Virus record (IMG/VR): IMGVR_UViG_3300044640_001869
Coordinates: 1-64,000 of that record
Direction: 5' to 3' (one strand)
DNA from: a virus
DNA length: 64,000 bases
Shown here: positions 62,040 through 64,000 of the stretch, piece after piece
How the letters are laid out: each line of letters starts with the position of its first letter
Position numbering within the stretch: the first letter of the stretch is position 1
The notes under the pieces: generated by a model
The model's database searches: none
What the model was told of the DNA's origin: nothing
The model's input: only the letters and a program-made list of their open reading frames with translations
Program-made: the position numbers and the translations under genes

Positions 62040-62603
62040 TTAATTATATTTATTAAAACGTAAGAACATTTCACGAGTTTTATCTAATTGTTCCTGTAAA
62101 GGTTCAATTAAATCTTCATCAAAATCACTATCTAAATGTAATACAACTTCTTCATCGTCATTTTCATCTTCAGGAAAATAAATATCAAAACTACCCTCAT
62201 AATCTTCATCCTCAAACGGTAACACATCACCTAAATCAAAAAATTCGATATCATCTTCAAAATCTACAGTTCCGTGTTTAACATCATCTTGTCTATCGGC
62301 AATCATATCCAAAGGTGCTCCCACACTCATATAGTTGTTTTCTTCTTCTTGAAATAAACCTGTTGATTTACCATCATGTCTCATTTCATTGATTGACTCA
62401 TTAATTCCAAAGTTTTTATACCCACTAACTTCACCTCTACTGTTAACGGTTATACCTTGTTTATCATTTGCCAGGTCTTGAACTGTAATTGGGTATGTAT
62501 TACCTTGTCCGTATTCAGTAACATAACCATCGTAGATTGTTTTATGTTTATCTAAAATATTTTCACGTTCTTCGTTTGTTACTTTAAAAAAATATTGGTT
62601 CAT
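62040..62603 (-). CDS. Class B capsid-tagged acidic protein, 187 aa
   Basis: MNQYFFKVTNEERENILDKH is a class B tag, with VTEYG as a possible cut site. The rest is acidic. A late-type motif lies at 62619-62626. No known domain. Confidence 0.6.
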   Translation of the reverse strand: MNQYFFKVTNEERENILDKHKTIYDGYVTEYGQGNTYPITVQDLANDKQGITVNSRGEVSGYKNFGINESINEMRHDGKSTGLFQEEENNYMSVGAPLDMIADRQDDVKHGTVDFEDDIEFFDLGDVLPFEDEDYEGSFDIYFPEDENDDEEVVLHLDSDFDEDLIEPLQEQLDKTREMFLRFNKYN

Positions 62604-62636
62604 AATTTTTGTTTTCTTATAAATATCGTTTATTGA

Positions 62637-63482
62637 TTAATAATCATCTTCGTCCTCATCATCTTCATACCCATCTTCGTAGTAATCTTCATCATCCTCA
62701 ATATCATCGTATTCCGGGTAATCTTGTTGTTTAATAGGTAATGTCATATATAATAACAAGAACTGTTGTGCATCCCTCCTCATAAGTCTCTCAACAGATT
62801 CAGGTGTGATTTCTTTATTAGTCTCTTCAAGACTCTTCATAGCCCCACGTATCATAATATCTCTAACTTCGCCCGCATTATCCAAAACATATTGATATGC
62901 TTTTTTATTGGTCTTATTAGTGTATCTTGTTTCGTGTTCGGCTCTTTCCTCACCACAAATTAAAAAATACGAAGCTTGTAACATATTGGTAAAACTAGCA
63001 TCTCTAACTGCGGTTAAATACTTTATCAATTTAGAAACCTCGTAATTCTTAAACTTATCTTTACTCTTTTTTAGTATGTTAACAACATCTTTGGCTCCCT
63101 CAGTTATTGATTTAACTTTGTTTTTTAAATTATCAAAATCCTCTTCAAACATCCAAACATCGTGGTCACTTTCAATATTTTTAATAGTTTTCATATGGTT
63201 CTCAATTTGAGATTCATTATTTGAATTATTAATCATATTATCTAAATCTTTAAGAGTGTCAATGTTTGAAATAATGTTTAATGACCCTGATTTATCCCAT
63301 CTAATTGAATAAATTGTTTCATCAACAAAGTTAACCCCATCTTTTAATACTGTCCCTCTCGATTTTGGTGGTATAGGACTAATTGGGTCAGACATTCTGA
63401 TTAATACGATTCTATCCCCTTTTTTTAAATCGGGACAAATATTGTTATTTAAATGTCTATCTAATAATCTTGAATGACTCAT
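62637..63482 (-). CDS. DUF4314-like N-terminus with unknown helical domain, 281 aa
   Basis: Residues about 18-70 (KKGDRIVLIRMSDP, PIPPKSRGTVLKDG, IYSIRWDKSGSLNI) match the small DUF4314 beta domain. A helical region and an acidic tail follow. A late-type motif lies at 63500-63507. Function unknown. Confidence 0.65.
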   Translation of the reverse strand: MSHSRLLDRHLNNNICPDLKKGDRIVLIRMSDPISPIPPKSRGTVLKDGVNFVDETIYSIRWDKSGSLNIISNIDTLKDLDNMINNSNNESQIENHMKTIKNIESDHDVWMFEEDFDNLKNKVKSITEGAKDVVNILKKSKDKFKNYEVSKLIKYLTAVRDASFTNMLQASYFLICGEERAEHETRYTNKTNKKAYQYVLDNAGEVRDIMIRGAMKSLEETNKEITPESVERLMRRDAQQFLLLYMTLPIKQQDYPEYDDIEDDEDYYEDGYEDDEDEDDY

Positions 63483-63529
63483 TTTTTTTTGTTTTAATAA
63501 TAAATATATATAATAAAGTATTTATTAGT

Positions 63530-64000
63530 ATGAGAACAATAATAATCACTGAACAACAAAGGAGAGTTATTTTACGAGAAATGGCCAATGAAGAAATGGA
63601 TAAAACAATTGGTGAAAATGACAATTTAATGAAACGTATTACTAAAGAGGCCTCGGACCAAATTAAATTTGACCTATCAATATTAGCAACATTTAGTATG
63701 TCTATTGGGGGTCTAATGGGTCCTGTTGAACAGTTTTTATCGGGGGAATATCCAACCGTCTCTCCTATGGAAAGAAGTTTAATATTGGCAGGTATCGCCT
63801 TTCAGTATATTATTGATAATAAAAAACCATTAAGATTATTAATTTCAAAAATCAAAGAGAAAGGTTTATATGAGACTTATAAAGCCGGACTTCAGAAAGC
63901 CGAATTATTAAAAGATTCTTTCTTATCTTTTGTTGAAAGTTTAGGTGTTAGTGTAAAAAAAACTTCAAACATAATCGGTTACACATTTTTAATACCTTTA
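63530..64000 (+). CDS. Class B capsid-tagged protein, 3' end outside window
   Basis: The frame from ATG 63530 stays open to the end of the window (157 codons). MRTIIITEQQRRVILREMAN is a class B tag with an LRE site; helices and hydrophobic segments follow (FDLSILATFSMSIGGLMG, MERSLILAGIAFQYI). A GTATTTAT motif lies at 63518-63525. Confidence 0.6.
   Translation, partial: MRTIIITEQQRRVILREMANEEMDKTIGENDNLMKRITKEASDQIKFDLSILATFSMSIGGLMGPVEQFLSGEYPTVSPMERSLILAGIAFQYIIDNKKPLRLLISKIKEKGLYETYKAGLQKAELLKDSFLSFVESLGVSVKKTSNIIGYTFLIPL

Overview
The window is part of the genome of a large tailed double-stranded DNA phage (Caudoviricetes) with a T4-type head. On the minus strand lie, in T4-like order, a gp17-type terminase, gp20 portal, gp21 prohead protease, gp22-type scaffold and gp23 major capsid protein. 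The DNA is AT-rich and tightly packed. The host is most likely a member of the Bacteroidota. The RNA-gene promoters have the form TTG-N19-21-TAnnTTTG, start codons sit in A/T-rich context without Shine-Dalgarno sequences, and accessory proteins include a MORN-variant protein, a CarboxypepD_reg-like domain, a DUF4494-like protein and a protein whose C-terminus resembles a type IX secretion signal. No host gene is present, so the host assignment is an inference.

Layout. 0-6.4 kb, plus strand: a methyltransferase cut by the window edge, three glycosyltransferases, PhoH, a HAD-like protein and a gp55-like sigma factor. 6.4-12.8 kb, plus strand: virion and baseplate genes. 12.8-30.4 kb, mostly minus strand: the head gene module, acidic virion proteins and a plus-strand ribosomal protein bS21. 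30.4-32.5 kb, plus strand: a Clp-type double AAA+ unfoldase. 32.5-35.1 kb, minus strand: a peptidase and unknown proteins. 35.2-35.6 kb, plus strand: a tmRNA. 36.7-37.7 kb, minus strand: about 920 nt of highly structured noncoding RNA followed by a CAU tRNA, resembling the GOLLD/ROOL class of giant phage RNAs. 38-48 kb: cell-wall hydrolases and an RNA-repair-like group (two RNA ligases, a metallophosphoesterase, a cyclic-phosphate receiver-domain protein, a SLOG protein). 48.2-54.0 kb, minus strand: a tRNA cluster with 26 assignable tRNAs. 54-64 kb: an archaemetzincin-like lipoprotein, HNH nucleases, virion-tagged proteins and small lipoproteins.

How the parts fit. Two promoter classes can be read. 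TTG-N19-21-TAnnTTTG promoters precede every stable-RNA unit and several small genes. The motif RTATTTAT lies just upstream of about 24 genes, nearly all structural, and is a candidate target of the phage sigma factor. The RNA units share a leader containing GTTCTTTGACATATTGG, which resembles an rRNA-type boxA. The phage carries tRNAs for all 20 amino acids (including an initiator tRNA), a tmRNA, bS21 and an RNA-repair-like group, which together look like a translation takeover and protection programme. Around 15-20 proteins carry short helical tags ending in (I/L)xE. These look like capsid-targeting peptides cut by the prohead protease, so the head probably carries a sizeable cargo of internal proteins, several of them cell-wall hydrolases.
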